Positions 44,501-53,858 of a stretch of DNA of 64,000 nt are shown here, one piece after another. Numbering within the stretch: the first letter of the stretch is position 1; every line of letters begins with the position of its first letter. Origin of the DNA: an uncultured Chloroflexales bacterium (GTDB taxonomy: Bacteria; Chloroflexota; Chloroflexia; Chloroflexales; Chloroflexaceae); contig CALGUG010000056.1 in the NCBI GenBank assembly GCA_937902315.1, forward strand, positions 186,001 to 250,000, read 5' to 3'. The notes under the pieces are model-generated. The model was not told the DNA's origin. It ran no database searches and saw only the letters and a program-made list of their open reading frames with translations. The position numbers and the translations under genes are program-made.

Positions 44501-45571
44501 CTAACTCAGATTATCGTCCGAAGCAAGAAAATCCTCTAGGGCCGCCAAGGAGGCTTGCAGCTCTTCGTCGCGAGCGCTGTAGATCGTCTCGTTGCCCGCT
44601 GCGACCCGAATGTAAACCAGACCCGCCAAGCGCAAGATCTTCAGATGGTGGCTGACCGTGGCGGGGCGCAAGCGCAGACGGGCGGCCAGCTGGCTGGGCA
44701 GCAGCGGCTCCTGGCGCAGAAATTTCAAAATCGCTAGGCGGGTGGGGTCGGCCAGCGCCTTCAGCACATTCACCAGCGAATCGGGCGCGATCTCGCCCGG
44801 CACCAGCGGCTCGTTGAGCGAACGCGCGCCGAAGATGATCACGCGCGTGTCGGGCGGCTTATGACCGATCAGAACGATCGGTGTGCTCCAAAAGCTGGGC
44901 ACAAGCAGCAACTTGGGATAGTCGAGAAAGATATCGAGGTTGACGCCGCGCGAGAGCGTCTCGAGAGCGCTGCTCACAGGCTGGGTGGCCAGCAGTTCGC
45001 GGGCCTGCTGCTCGGCGCGCCTCAGCGAAGCAGCGATGCGCTGCTCTTCGGCCGCAAAGAAGAGCTCGTAGTACACCTCGAGCGCGGCCAGATAGGCGTT
45101 CGCGGTCCGCTCCGCCTCGGCCCAGAAGCTCAAAATCTGCGCGTAGTCTCTTACCGTGTGATGCCCGCCCGGTTTGGAGGGGATCGCTTTTTCGATAGCT
45201 TGCAGCTCGTGGAGGTCTTGCTCGCTCCACTGGCCGCGGGCCGCCACCCGGCGCAACACAGTCGTTTGGGTCGGCAGCGCGTCGTTGATCAACACCAGCC
45301 GCTCCACAGGCGAGAGCGCCCGCAGGCTAACCAGCACGCTCTGGCAATCTTTGGGCCCATCTAGGCTCGCGACCCAATAGGGCTCGATCTGGTGCTTGAG
45401 GATCATCTGATCGAGCGTGTCGCGCGTCTCTTTGGGCAGACGTTGGCGCATACCCGCCGCCCAAGCCGCCCGCACCCCATAAAATTCCGGATTATAGAGC
45501 ACTTGCAGGCTCGCCAAGAGGTCGTAGGCTCCACCATGCTCGAAGGCGATCTCGATCTGTTCGGTATTCAT
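44501..45571 (-). CDS. ArsR-family repressor with large N-terminal domain
   Basis: A 356-residue protein. The C-terminal 85 residues are a winged helix-turn-helix of the ArsR type (K-A-L-A-D-P-T-R-L-A-I-L...P-A-T-V-S-H-H-L-K-I-L) with a typical wing. No metal-binding cysteines are present, so it probably senses something other than metal. The N-terminal 240 residues form a helical domain of a kind seen fused to ArsR domains (DUF5937-like); its ligand is unknown. It is followed after seven bases by the MFS gene. A perfect palindrome overlaps its own promoter, so autorepression is likely. Confidence 0.85.
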   Translation of the reverse strand: MNTEQIEIAFEHGGAYDLLASLQVLYNPEFYGVRAAWAAGMRQRLPKETRDTLDQMILKHQIEPYWVASLDGPKDCQSVLVSLRALSPVERLVLINDALPTQTTVLRRVAARGQWSEQDLHELQAIEKAIPSKPGGHHTVRDYAQILSFWAEAERTANAYLAALEVYYELFFAAEEQRIAASLRRAEQQARELLATQPVSSALETLSRGVNLDIFLDYPKLLLVPSFWSTPIVLIGHKPPDTRVIIFGARSLNEPLVPGEIAPDSLVNVLKALADPTRLAILKFLRQEPLLPSQLAARLRLRPATVSHHLKILRLAGLVYIRVAAGNETIYSARDEELQASLAALEDFLASDDNLS

Positions 45572-45589
45572 AGCAGTTTAGATCATTGT

Positions 45590-45611
45590 ATGTTAGATAA
45601 TAATCTAACAT
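45590..45611. promoter_or_regulatory. ArsR-type operator palindrome
   Basis: Arms ATGTTAGAT (45590-45598) and ATCTAACAT (45603-45611) with a 4-bp spacer, 19 bp before the ArsR start. A further TTAGAT half-site is at 45578-45583. Confidence 0.7.
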
Positions 45612-45637
45612 GTACGCCATCTAGGCGGCTTTGTCAA
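45609..45637 (-). promoter_or_regulatory. Promoter of the ArsR-MFS operon
   Basis: Minus-strand TTGACA (complement of 45632-45637) lies 17 bp from TACATG (45614-45609). The -10 overlaps one arm of the operator, so a bound repressor would block it. Confidence 0.55.
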
Positions 45638-45714
45638 GGGGCACTTTGCGTCTTACATCGAATAGCTCGCGAGCGTGGTATGATACAGCTTCCGGTCGAT
45701 CTTTTTCTTGCTCT

Positions 45715-45786
45715 GGCGGAGAGGCTGCTAGCCCCCATTCGGCTTCTAGCGCGTCCGCCTTCGGCTATCAACATCCTGTCCAACAA
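45715..45786 (+). repeat. Dispersed structured repeat A, copy A12
   Basis: Complete copy: GGCGGAGAGGCTGCTAGCC, CCCATTCGGCTTCTAGCGCG, TCCGCCTTCGGCTATCAACA, ending CCAACA. Confidence 0.85.
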
Positions 45787-45899
45787 AAGGGGGTGGTAGC
45801 TGACTGCGCTGAGAGAGCGCCGAACATACAACGGTTCAACAGCGTTCGTTCGACGATCAGCACGCGGGTTCTTTCTGAGAAGCAACGAGGAATCTCTGT

Positions 45900-47072
45900 A
45901 TGTCAACGCGAAACTGGGTAGTCACAGGGCGCGATGTGCCCGAGCTTACGCACTTCGATCAGCTTATCCAAAGCTTTATGCAAGAGCGCTCGATCCCAAA
46001 CGCCAGCGCCGCCATCAGCTATCAAGGCCGCCTCGTCTTCGCACGCGCCTACACGTGGAGCGAGGCCAATGAGGAAGCCATTCAGCCCGACGCGCGCTTC
46101 CGCATCGCCAGCATCAGCAAGCCGATCACGGCGGTCGCGATTATGCGCTTGGTGCAAGACGGCAAACTCAGCCTCGATGACAAGGTTGAGCAACTGATCG
46201 ACCTGATTCCGGCAGATGGCCAGCAAGCCGACCCGCGCCAAGCCGAGATCACGGTGCGCCATCTGCTGCAGCACCTCGGCGGCTGGGACCGCGACGTCAG
46301 CTTCGACGCGATGTTTATGGATCAGCCGATTAGCGAGGCCTTTGGCTTGGAGCTGCCGATCTCGATCGACGACATCATCCGCTATATGAGCGGGCAAAAG
46401 CTCGATCACGACCCGGGCAGCAAATACGCCTACAGCAACTATGGCTACTGCCTGCTGGGGCGGATCGTCGAAAAGCTGACGGGCCAGAGCTATTCCGATT
46501 ATGTCAAACAGATTCTGCTCGATCCGCTGGGTATGCACGATACGCGCTTGGGCAAAAGCCTGCCCGAAGGCCGCCAGCCTAAAGAGGTGCGCTACTTCAG
46601 CGACGAAGAGGTGCCGAGCGTGTTCGACCCGCGCCGCCCGAAGGTGAACTTCGCCTACGGTGGCTTCAACCTCGAGAACATGGACGCCCACGGCGGCTGG
46701 CTCAGCTCGGCCATCGATCTGGTGCGCTTCGCCGACAGCCTCGATCTGTCGAAAGATGGGCCGATCCTTGCGCCCGAAAGCATCCGTGAGATGCTAGCCG
46801 AGCCAGCCATCGGCAAAAACGAAAGCGAAGGCTACTATGCCTGCGGCTGGCGCGTGCTGCTCGAACATGGCGGCTATACGATCGGGCATCGCGGCAGCTT
46901 GCCTGGCACACTTACACACTTGACCAAGCGAGCCAATGGGGTCACATGGTCAGTGCTCTTCAACCAGCGCAACGACCCATCCGGCCTGCCCTACGATAAG
47001 TTCGAAGAGCTGATGTTCGCCGCCAGCGACGCGAGCGAAAGCTGGCCCGAGCACGATCTTTTCCAGGAGTGA
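45900..47072 (+). CDS. Serine beta-lactamase-like hydrolase (class C/esterase type)
   Basis: A 390-residue protein of the penicillin-binding/beta-lactamase fold. The active-site serine is S71 in S-I-S-K (S-x-x-K). The second motif is Y178-S-N (Y-x-N), and H330-R-G replaces K-T-G as third motif, as in many esterases of the group. There is no signal peptide, so a cytoplasmic esterase or D-amino peptidase is more likely than a true beta-lactamase. GAGGAATC precedes the ATG. Element M6 begins at the stop codon. Confidence 0.9.
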   Translation: MSTRNWVVTGRDVPELTHFDQLIQSFMQERSIPNASAAISYQGRLVFARAYTWSEANEEAIQPDARFRIASISKPITAVAIMRLVQDGKLSLDDKVEQLIDLIPADGQQADPRQAEITVRHLLQHLGGWDRDVSFDAMFMDQPISEAFGLELPISIDDIIRYMSGQKLDHDPGSKYAYSNYGYCLLGRIVEKLTGQSYSDYVKQILLDPLGMHDTRLGKSLPEGRQPKEVRYFSDEEVPSVFDPRRPKVNFAYGGFNLENMDAHGGWLSSAIDLVRFADSLDLSKDGPILAPESIREMLAEPAIGKNESEGYYACGWRVLLEHGGYTIGHRGSLPGTLTHLTKRANGVTWSVLFNQRNDPSGLPYDKFEELMFAASDASESWPEHDLFQE

Positions 47073-47235
47073 TAGCAAATCGGGTTGATTAGGTTCTATT
47101 TGGCCTTCGGCAGAGTGGAGCTTGACTACTTTTGTTGTGTGAGATTTCGCGCTGTCGCACGAAATTTCACACACCTTTCTCCCCGTTTTGTTCTTCCTGC
47201 GTTACAAGAGCACAAGTCTTCAAATGGATTGGTAT
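47072..47235 (+). mobile_element. MITE-like element M, copy M6
   Basis: Left end ATAGCAAATCGGGTTGATTA, TATTTGGCCTTCGGCAGAGT block, an imperfect central palindrome (47136-47174) and the right end CAAATGGATTGGTAT. The first base overlaps the TGA of the upstream gene. Confidence 0.8.
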
Positions 47236-47748
47236 CGGAAAACACTTCGAGGGGTCATACTTGGCTTTATTACCCACGAACCCTACCCAGCTTCTCCACA
47301 TGTTTTCCCCAAAAACTCCTTACAACAATAGTGAGCAAATGCTAGCTTTTCGTCGCAAAGGTGTGCTATAATACAACCCATAAGCGCAACTAAGCGATGA
47401 ACACTACACCATTCAGCTTGACATAGCGCGTCAGAATGCTGTAATTTCTGACAGTCTCTCACAGTGTAATGGCTTACATGCCATTCTCTTCCAGAGCGCA
47501 CCAACTTTAGCGCCACAAAAGTGTAAAACTTTTCCTTATTTTGATAGTACGCTGACGGTATACAGCCGCGCTTGCTATCAGGAAAATCTTTCTTTGTCAC
47601 GCATCTCCATTCAAGCCTCGGCATAGATGCGCTCTTGTGATCTGTAAAGCGAAACGCTTGGCAATCGCCCTGAGCTGCTTCTGCCGGATCAGTATTGACG
47701 ATGCGTTTAAATATGTATGAGAACCGCCTGCTTTGGAGCACATGAGTT
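47073..47748. other. Upstream region of dnaE, 676 bp
   Basis: After M6 (to 47235), a TGCTATAAT extended -10 lies at 47364-47372, which would leave a leader of about 370 nt. A 152-codon frame on the minus strand (47283-47741) has atypical composition and no ribosome site. Nothing else was recognised. Confidence 0.45.
47364..47372 (+). promoter_or_regulatory. Possible extended -10 promoter upstream of dnaE
   Basis: TGCTATAAT matches the consensus perfectly. No -35 was found, and the distance to the start codon is long. Confidence 0.35.
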
Positions 47749-50700
47749 ATGCACGATTTTGTCCACTTGCATGTCCATTCTGAATACAGCCTACTTGATG
47801 GTTATGCCACAACCAGCGGCATAGCGCAGCGTGCCAAAGAGTTAGGTATGGATAGCATCGCCCTGACTGACCACGGCGTGATGTACGGCGCAATGGATTT
47901 TTATGCTGCGGCCAAAAAAGAAGGGATCAAGCCGATCATCGGTATGGAAGCCTATATGGCTCCCAACTCGCGCCATGATGCGAGCGTGCGCGGTGGTAAA
48001 AACTACTACCACCTCTTGCTCTTGGCGCAGAACGAAGTCGGCTACCGCAATCTGGTCAAGCTCACAACACGCGCCCATCTCGAAGGGCACGGCGGCGGTA
48101 TCTTCGGTCGACCGCGCATCGACTGGGAATTGCTTCAGCAGTATCACGAAGGACTGGTTGTCACTTCGTCGTGTATCGCTGGCGAAGTGATTCAACATCT
48201 CACTCAAAAACAGCGCGATAAAGCGCGCGAAATCGCCGCCAACTATCGCGACCTATTGGGCGGTCGCTACTACCTTGAGCTACAGCTCCACGACAATACG
48301 CCCGAACTCGAAGAGATCAACGAAGAGCTTGTACGCATCTCGAAAGAGCTGCATATCCCTATGGTGGTCACCAACGACACCCACTTCATCCGGCGCGAAG
48401 ACTTAGAGACCCAGAAAAAAGTCATGGCGATGGGCATGAACATGACCTTTGAAGAGTTTTGTAGCAAAGGTTATGTCATGGACGAGACCTACCATATTAT
48501 GTCGGGCGAAGAGATGTGGCAGCGCTTCAAACGTTATGGCACTGCGCCGCTCGAAAATACGCGCGCCATCGCCGATAGCTGCAACCTCAAGCTCGAGTTT
48601 GGGCGCGTTCAACTGCCCGAGTTCGAGCTACCCGAAGGCCATGATGCCGCCTCGTACCTGCGCTTTGTGTGCGAAGAGGGCCTGATGCGCCGCACCAACG
48701 GCAATCCGCCCGAAGAGTATGTCAAACGGCTCGACTACGAATTGGACGTGATCAACCAGACCGGCTTCCCGGACTATATGTTGATCGTTTGGGATTATGT
48801 AAAGTTTGCTCGTAGCCATGGCATCCCCTGTCTGCCGCGCGGTTCGGCTGGCGCATCGTTGGTGCTCTACTGTTTGGGTATTACCGACGTCGATCCAGTT
48901 AAAAACAAGCTGCTGTTCGAGCGCTTCCTCTCGCCCGAGCGTTTGGAAATGCCCGATATTGATACCGACTTCGCTGACTCGCGCCGTGGCGAGATTCTCG
49001 ACTATATCGCCCAAAAGTATGGCCGCGAAAATGTAGCCCAGATCATTACCTACGGTACGCTGGGCGCCAAAGCGGCGCTACGCGATATGGGGCGCGTAAT
49101 GGGCATTCCGCTTAGCGAAGTCGATCGTGTCGCCAAGCTGATCCCCTCTTTGCCGGTGGGCACAACCATCGCTCAAGCGCTTGAGCGCGTGCCCGAGCTC
49201 AAAGAGATCTACGATAGCAACCCCACCATGCGCGAGCTGATCGACTGGGCCCAAAAAGTCGAAGGGCGCATGAAGAACGTCGGCACCCACGCCTGTGGTA
49301 TTGTGGTTAGCCGCCATCCGCTCGAAAATCTTGTGCCGCTCCAGCGCACCACCAAAGATGAAAACGCGGTTATGGCCGCTTTCGAAGGCCCAACTCTGGC
49401 CAAGATGGGTCTACTCAAGATGGATATCTTGGGTCTGACCAACCTTTCAGTCGTGGCCGAGGCGCTCAACTACATCCAAAAGACGACCGGCAAACGCATG
49501 GAGCTGGCCGATATTCCGCTCGACGATAAGAAGACCTTCGATGCTCTGGGACGAGGCGAAACCTCCAACGTCTTCCAGTTGGAAAGTGCGGGCATGACCA
49601 AATACCTGCGCGAACTGAAGCCAACCCGCGTCGATGACCTCTACGCGATGGTCGCACTCTATCGCCCCGGCCCGCTCGAGCAGATTCCGCACTACATCGC
49701 AAATAAAAATAATCCGGCTGGTATCAAGTACCTCCACCCGATTCTCAAGCCGATTCTGGAAGATACCTACGGCGTGATCGTGTACCAAGAGCAGATCATG
49801 CAGCTGCTGCAAACGGTCGCGAACTATACGCTCGGTGAAGCGTATATCGTGATCAAGGCGATCAGTAAGAAGAATCGTGAGCTGATGGCGCAAAACGCAA
49901 CGCGCTTCAAAGAGGGCTGTATCAACAAGGGTATCAGCGCCGAAATCGCCGAAGAGCTTTGGCAGTTGATTCTACCCTTCGCCGGTTACTCTTTCAACCG
50001 TCCGCACGCAACGCTCTACGGTCTGCTTTCATATCAGACCGCTTGGCTCAAAAACAACTATCCGGTCGAATATATGGCGGCAGTGCTTACGGGCGCTGGC
50101 GGCGTGACCGAAGATGTAGCCAAGGGCGTAGCCGAGTGTGGACGTTTGGGTGTTGCGGTACTTCCTCCCGACGTCAACGCTAGCCAGCACGGCTTCACGA
50201 TCGAAGAGCTGCCCGAATCAGCGCTCGATGCGAGCATTAAATACAAACTCGGCATTCGTTTCGGGCTTTCGGCTATCAAGGGTGTGGGTGACGGGCCTGT
50301 ACAGGCGATCGTCAACGCGCGCGAAAAGGGCGGCCCATTTATATCGCTCGAAGATTTCTGCGATCGGGTTGAGCGCCAAGCCCTCAACAAGCGCGTGATG
50401 GAAACCTTGATCAAGGCTGGCGCGCTCGACTCGCTGCCCGGCAGCCGTCGCCAAAAGCTCGCTATTCTCGACCAAGTGATCAGCGCGGCAGTCGAGGCCC
50501 AAAAGGCGCGTGAAGCAGGCCAAGTCAGCATGTTCGATCTGCTGGGCGAAGATACCGGCAGCGGCAGCAGTAACATCAACGCCATCCCTATGCCGGTGAT
50601 CAACGAGACACCCGAGGAGAAAAAAGAGCAGCTGGCTTGGGAGAAAGAGCTGCTGGGCATGTATGTCTCGACCCACCCGGTCGCCCAAGCACTGGAGGGC

Positions 50701-51648
50701 GTCGATTTAACCGGCATTACAACGCTCGGATCGCTGACCGAAGAGCATATCGGCAAGAAACACGAGTTTATCGGTATGCTGACCGGCACGCGCAAAATTA
50801 TGACCAAAAAGGGCGATGCCATGCTGGTTGGCACCTTGGAAGACCTTGAGAGTAGCATCGAATTCGTGGCCTTTCCGAAGACCTTGGCCAAATTCGAAGA
50901 GCTTTTGGTCGATGATAAAGTGGTCCAAGTCAGCGCTAAAATCGACAATCGTCGCGATGGCCTACAGCTTATGATCGAATCGGTTAAGCTGCCCACAATG
51001 CGCGATAAGCAGGAAGACGCCGAAGCGAGCGAAGAGGCGATACCGCTCAAACAGCTTGAACCGACTGAAGCGCTAGCGCCCAATCTGCAGCAACCTGAGC
51101 CTGTCGCGAGCTACAGCAACGGCCATGCCAATGGCAGCAACGCTGCAAGCAATGGCTATGCTCAGGCTCATCAGGGTGCGAGCAACGGCTATTCGAATGG
51201 ACACAACGGCCATAATCCGTCAAACGGGTTAAGCAATGGCGCAGTATCTCAGCCACAACAGGCACAAGGACACGAAAGCAATGGAGCTGGTGTGCCTTCA
51301 GCTACAGCGGCACCAGTCACTGTAATCAAAGCGAGAACACGCGTGAGTCTGCCAAGCAACAATGCTAGTTCAAATAACGATGCGAACCCCACACCCGTTC
51401 CAGTGGTGGGACGCAATCTGCATGTGATATTACCGCGCTCTGAAGTGCTCGACGTCGATGTGCACTGCATGCAAGAGGTCGACCAGATTCTGCGCTCGAG
51501 CGAGGGCAACGATGTTGTTACGCTGCATATTCCCGACGAAGAGCAAATGGTCTTGTTGCGGCCTCACCACAAGGTGAACTGCACACCCGACCTAGTTCAG
51601 TCGTTACGCAATATTCTCGGCCCCGAAGGCGTATTCGTGTACGACTAG
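47749..51648 (+). CDS. dnaE: DNA polymerase III alpha subunit with unusual C-terminal tail
   Basis: The replicative polymerase catalytic subunit, 1299 residues. The PHP domain opens at once (F-V-H-L-H-V-H-S-E-Y-S-L-L-D-G), with its metal-site histidines present, so proofreading-type nuclease activity is possible. Polymerase aspartates are D403 and D405 in M-P-D-I-D-T-D-F and D559 in K-M-D-I-L-G. A helix-hairpin-helix and an OB-fold region follow. From about 1117 to 1215 lies a low-complexity linker rich in N, G, S, H and Q, then a compact roughly 75-residue C-terminal domain (V-G-R-N-L-H-V-I-L-P-R-S-E-V...) that resembles the terminal domain of other DnaE1 proteins. A GGAG precedes the ATG by 11 bases. 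A strong terminator lies 23 bases after the stop. Confidence 0.97.
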   Translation: MHDFVHLHVHSEYSLLDGYATTSGIAQRAKELGMDSIALTDHGVMYGAMDFYAAAKKEGIKPIIGMEAYMAPNSRHDASVRGGKNYYHLLLLAQNEVGYRNLVKLTTRAHLEGHGGGIFGRPRIDWELLQQYHEGLVVTSSCIAGEVIQHLTQKQRDKAREIAANYRDLLGGRYYLELQLHDNTPELEEINEELVRISKELHIPMVVTNDTHFIRREDLETQKKVMAMGMNMTFEEFCSKGYVMDETYHIMSGEEMWQRFKRYGTAPLENTRAIADSCNLKLEFGRVQLPEFELPEGHDAASYLRFVCEEGLMRRTNGNPPEEYVKRLDYELDVINQTGFPDYMLIVWDYVKFARSHGIPCLPRGSAGASLVLYCLGITDVDPVKNKLLFERFLSPERLEMPDIDTDFADSRRGEILDYIAQKYGRENVAQIITYGTLGAKAALRDMGRVMGIPLSEVDRVAKLIPSLPVGTTIAQALERVPELKEIYDSNPTMRELIDWAQKVEGRMKNVGTHACGIVVSRHPLENLVPLQRTTKDENAVMAAFEGPTLAKMGLLKMDILGLTNLSVVAEALNYIQKTTGKRMELADIPLDDKKTFDALGRGETSNVFQLESAGMTKYLRELKPTRVDDLYAMVALYRPGPLEQIPHYIANKNNPAGIKYLHPILKPILEDTYGVIVYQEQIMQLLQTVANYTLGEAYIVIKAISKKNRELMAQNATRFKEGCINKGISAEIAEELWQLILPFAGYSFNRPHATLYGLLSYQTAWLKNNYPVEYMAAVLTGAGGVTEDVAKGVAECGRLGVAVLPPDVNASQHGFTIEELPESALDASIKYKLGIRFGLSAIKGVGDGPVQAIVNAREKGGPFISLEDFCDRVERQALNKRVMETLIKAGALDSLPGSRRQKLAILDQVISAAVEAQKAREAGQVSMFDLLGEDTGSGSSNINAIPMPVINETPEEKKEQLAWEKELLGMYVSTHPVAQALEGVDLTGITTLGSLTEEHIGKKHEFIGMLTGTRKIMTKKGDAMLVGTLEDLESSIEFVAFPKTLAKFEELLVDDKVVQVSAKIDNRRDGLQLMIESVKLPTMRDKQEDAEASEEAIPLKQLEPTEALAPNLQQPEPVASYSNGHANGSNAASNGYAQAHQGASNGYSNGHNGHNPSNGLSNGAVSQPQQAQGHESNGAGVPSATAAPVTVIKARTRVSLPSNNASSNNDANPTPVPVVGRNLHVILPRSEVLDVDVHCMQEVDQILRSSEGNDVVTLHIPDEEQMVLLRPHHKVNCTPDLVQSLRNILGPEGVFVYD

Positions 51649-51670
51649 GCTCTGTTTTAGGGCGACACCG

Positions 51671-51704
51671 AACGGCGACCGTTTTCGAGACGGTCGCCGT
51701 TTTT
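51671..51704 (+). terminator. Terminator of dnaE
   Basis: A perfect 12-bp stem (51671-51682 with 51690-51701), 7-nt loop, T-run. Confidence 0.9.
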
Positions 51705-51732
51705 AGCTTGCAGCAGGCAAATCAATCAAGTT

Positions 51733-51900
51733 ATACCAAATTCGTTTTAAAGACGAGCATTTGCTTAACGCGGGGAAAACAAAACGAGGGAAAGACGTTG
51801 TGTGCTATTTCGCGCTGTCGCGCGAAATAGCACACAACGAAAAGAGGTACGTTCCACTCTGCCGAAAGCCAAATAGAAAGTAATCAACCGAATTTGGTAT
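51733..51900 (-). mobile_element. MITE-like element M, copy M7 (full length)
   Basis: 168 bp with terminal repeats ATACCAAATTCG / CGAATTTGGTAT and a perfect central 20-bp palindrome (51796-51815 with 51820-51839). It is close to identical to M8. Confidence 0.9.
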
Positions 51901-51907
51901 TATCTCG

Positions 51908-51930
51908 TTTTGGCCTTCGGCAGAGTGGAT
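51908..51930 (+). repeat. Fragment of element M
   Basis: TTTTGGCCTTCGGCAGAGTG alone, in the opposite orientation to M7 and directly after it; a leftover of an older copy. Confidence 0.55.
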
Positions 51931-52036
51931 TGCATATAATCGGCCTTTAGCAGCGAAAAGCAGCGTTTGAAGCTGCTAGACGCACGCGCTTGGCAGCTCG
52001 CAGCGAAAGCTGCCAAGCGCTTGAGCGCCTGCATGG

Positions 52037-52104
52037 ATGGACGGCGATCTAGTAGCCGTAGGCGGACGCGCTTGGGAGCGAATGGAAGGGTGAGACCTTT
52101 CCGC
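52037..52104 (-). repeat. Dispersed structured repeat A, copy A13
   Basis: TAGTAGCCGTAGGCGGACGC, GCTTGGGAGCGAATGG, ending CCTTTCCGC. The ATGTTGG end is not preserved. Confidence 0.75.
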
Positions 52105-52134
52105 TTTATACGTAAGCAGCGTTCAGAGAAGAGT

Positions 52135-52170
52135 ATGTGGAACTCCGCACCGAAATGCGAAATTCCACAT
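52135..52170. repeat. Palindrome downstream of the STAS gene
   Basis: Arms 52135-52149 and 52156-52170 (13 of 15 pairs), loop CCGAAA. The inner GCGAAAT is shared with the M palindromes; it may act as a terminator for the leftward STAS gene. Confidence 0.55.
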
Positions 52171-52212
52171 ATCAAAAGCCTGTACTCACGTAGAACCAAG
52201 CACGTGAATCGT

Positions 52213-53448
52213 CTAGCGGTTGAGGCGTAGGGCTTGAGCGATTCCCGCTTGGAGAGTCGAATAGGTTTCAATCGAGCTGAAATCGAGCGCCAGACCAACA
52301 ATCGTCTGAGCGACTTCGGGCCGAATACCAGTCAAGATCAGACGCGCACCCAAGAGTTTGACCGCTTGAGTGGTCTGCAAGAGCATATTTGCCACATGGG
52401 TATCGACGATCGGCACTCCGGTGATATCCAGAATGAGCAGCTCGGTGCGGTGATCGGCCACCCCTTGAAGCAGATCTTCCATAATCTGCTGGGCGCGCTG
52501 CGAGTCGATCGCGCCAATCAAGGGCATCACCATAGCGCGATTGGTGAGGGGAATAAGCGGTGAACTCAGCTCGCGCAAGAGCAGGCGTTGATTCTCGATG
52601 ATCTCTTGTTGGAAGCGCTCGCGCTCCTCCTCTTGCTGAATCTCCTTGGTGATGTCGCGCATAATGCCCGGTATAGCGACCACATTGCCTTGATCATCGT
52701 GCAGGGCAAACACAGAGACGTGGGCTGGGAAGTCGCTTTCGCCGCGCATATAGTGCAGCATACCGATCCACGAATTCTGCTCCAACACGTGCTCGGCGAT
52801 GCGCGGCGCAAGGTGCCGTTCATCAGGGCGGAGGAACTCATCCATAGAGCGCCCCAGCAGCGATTGCGCAGGGTAGCCGACGAGTGCCGCAAAGGCTGCA
52901 TTGTGATAGGTGATAACACCCTGCAAGGTGACAACCGAGATTCCATCGGGCGCGTTGTCGGCCAAAGCAGCGAAGGTGCGCGCCTCAAGCTGGTTATAGC
53001 TCAACTGGCGATGGAGCTGGGTTTCGGTCTCTTGGGCTTGAACGAGCTGAGCCTCATAGTAAAGCGTCTCGGCTCGGCTCAACACTTCGGTCACTCGCTC
53101 GATCGCAAGACAGGCTGCTTCGCTATCGCTCTGGGCGAACCGGCGTAAACACTGATTGATGGCCGTGCGAACCATTCGCAAATAGCTTTGGTGGCCCGCA
53201 AAGCAGAGCTCAGCCTGCAATCCATATTGGTTTAAGAAACCAGTTGTAAAGGGATTTTCAAAGCTACTTAACGCTTGAAGCACAGCCGCATAGGTCGCCT
53301 TTAGAAAGGTCTGCTTTTGATCCGATGAAAGATCTTTGTAGGGTAAAGGACTGCTTAGAAAAGCACTATCGAGAGCGGCAAGTAAGTCATCCGCATGAAG
53401 ACGAAGATATTCTGACGCTGGAACGTATTGCTCGAACGATTCCTGCAT
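52213..53448 (-). CDS. PAS-STAS regulator, RsbR-like
   Basis: A 411-residue cytoplasmic regulator. The N-terminal 150 residues are helical (non-haem-globin-like or RsbR-N-like), followed by a coiled segment and a PAS domain with PAC motif (about residues 165-285: L-A-D-N-A-P-D-G-I-S-V-V...). The C-terminal 120 residues form a STAS domain: L-S-S-P-L-I-P-L, then L-L-I-L-D-I-T-G-V-P-I-V-D-T. The threonine in D-I-T-G-V corresponds to a phosphorylation site of RsbR-type stressosome proteins. It probably takes part in partner-switching stress signalling. No RsbT kinase or RsbS gene lies nearby. AAGGAG precedes the ATG at 12 bases. Confidence 0.88.
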   Translation of the reverse strand: MQESFEQYVPASEYLRLHADDLLAALDSAFLSSPLPYKDLSSDQKQTFLKATYAAVLQALSSFENPFTTGFLNQYGLQAELCFAGHQSYLRMVRTAINQCLRRFAQSDSEAACLAIERVTEVLSRAETLYYEAQLVQAQETETQLHRQLSYNQLEARTFAALADNAPDGISVVTLQGVITYHNAAFAALVGYPAQSLLGRSMDEFLRPDERHLAPRIAEHVLEQNSWIGMLHYMRGESDFPAHVSVFALHDDQGNVVAIPGIMRDITKEIQQEEERERFQQEIIENQRLLLRELSSPLIPLTNRAMVMPLIGAIDSQRAQQIMEDLLQGVADHRTELLILDITGVPIVDTHVANMLLQTTQAVKLLGARLILTGIRPEVAQTIVGLALDFSSIETYSTLQAGIAQALRLNR

Positions 53449-53858
53449 AACGGCTCTCTACTCCTTTAAGGCATAGCATCGGCGCTATACCTCACTCACT
53501 TCATTAAAGAGCTACAGATCCGGAGCGCTCTTTGCAAGATACAGAATTGCCTCGCTCAATCGGAGAGCGCAGCTGATGGTACGCAATGGTTAAAAAAAGA
53601 TTTATAACCTACCCAAACTATTGTACGTCATAACCCACCTTGCTTGAAATAGAGAATGCTCAGTTTTTCTCTCTCAGAAGGCATTTTTCTATACCTAAAT
53701 ACTATGATCGTCATAAGCAATCATAGCTGATCGTTCTGAGTCCCGACGCGCCAAGCTTGAGCGGCCTTGACTCAACTTTCTGAAAGCAATAGTGTGGTAC
53801 CATAGGCAGAGGCAATCCGCAAAAAAGTTCCAATGGTTCTATAAGGAGCATTGCAAAA
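53449..53858. other. Divergent intergenic region, 410 bp
   Basis: The region is plain and A+T-rich. It must carry promoters for the STAS and GNAT genes. No repeat A or M copy and no clear boxes. Confidence 0.4.

Larger units (their letters stand above)
45572..45899. other. Divergent intergenic region
   Basis: It holds the ArsR promoter/operator (45590-45637) and repeat A12 (45715-45786). A TGGTATGAT (45676-45684) could be an extended -10 for the rightward beta-lactamase-like gene, upstream of A12. Confidence 0.5.
51649..52212. other. Convergent intergenic region with M7 and A13
   Basis: It holds the dnaE terminator, M7 (51733-51900), a second fragment of the M block (51908-51930), A13 (52037-52104) and a palindrome (52135-52170). 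No gene was seen. Confidence 0.6.

Noticed and set aside
47283..47741. 152-codon minus-strand frame upstream of dnaE
   Set aside because: Atypical composition (many Cys and His), no ribosome site, and it covers the likely dnaE leader.
51900..52301. 133-codon minus-strand frame
   Set aside because: It runs through A13 and the edge of M7 and into the end of the STAS gene; produced by repeats.
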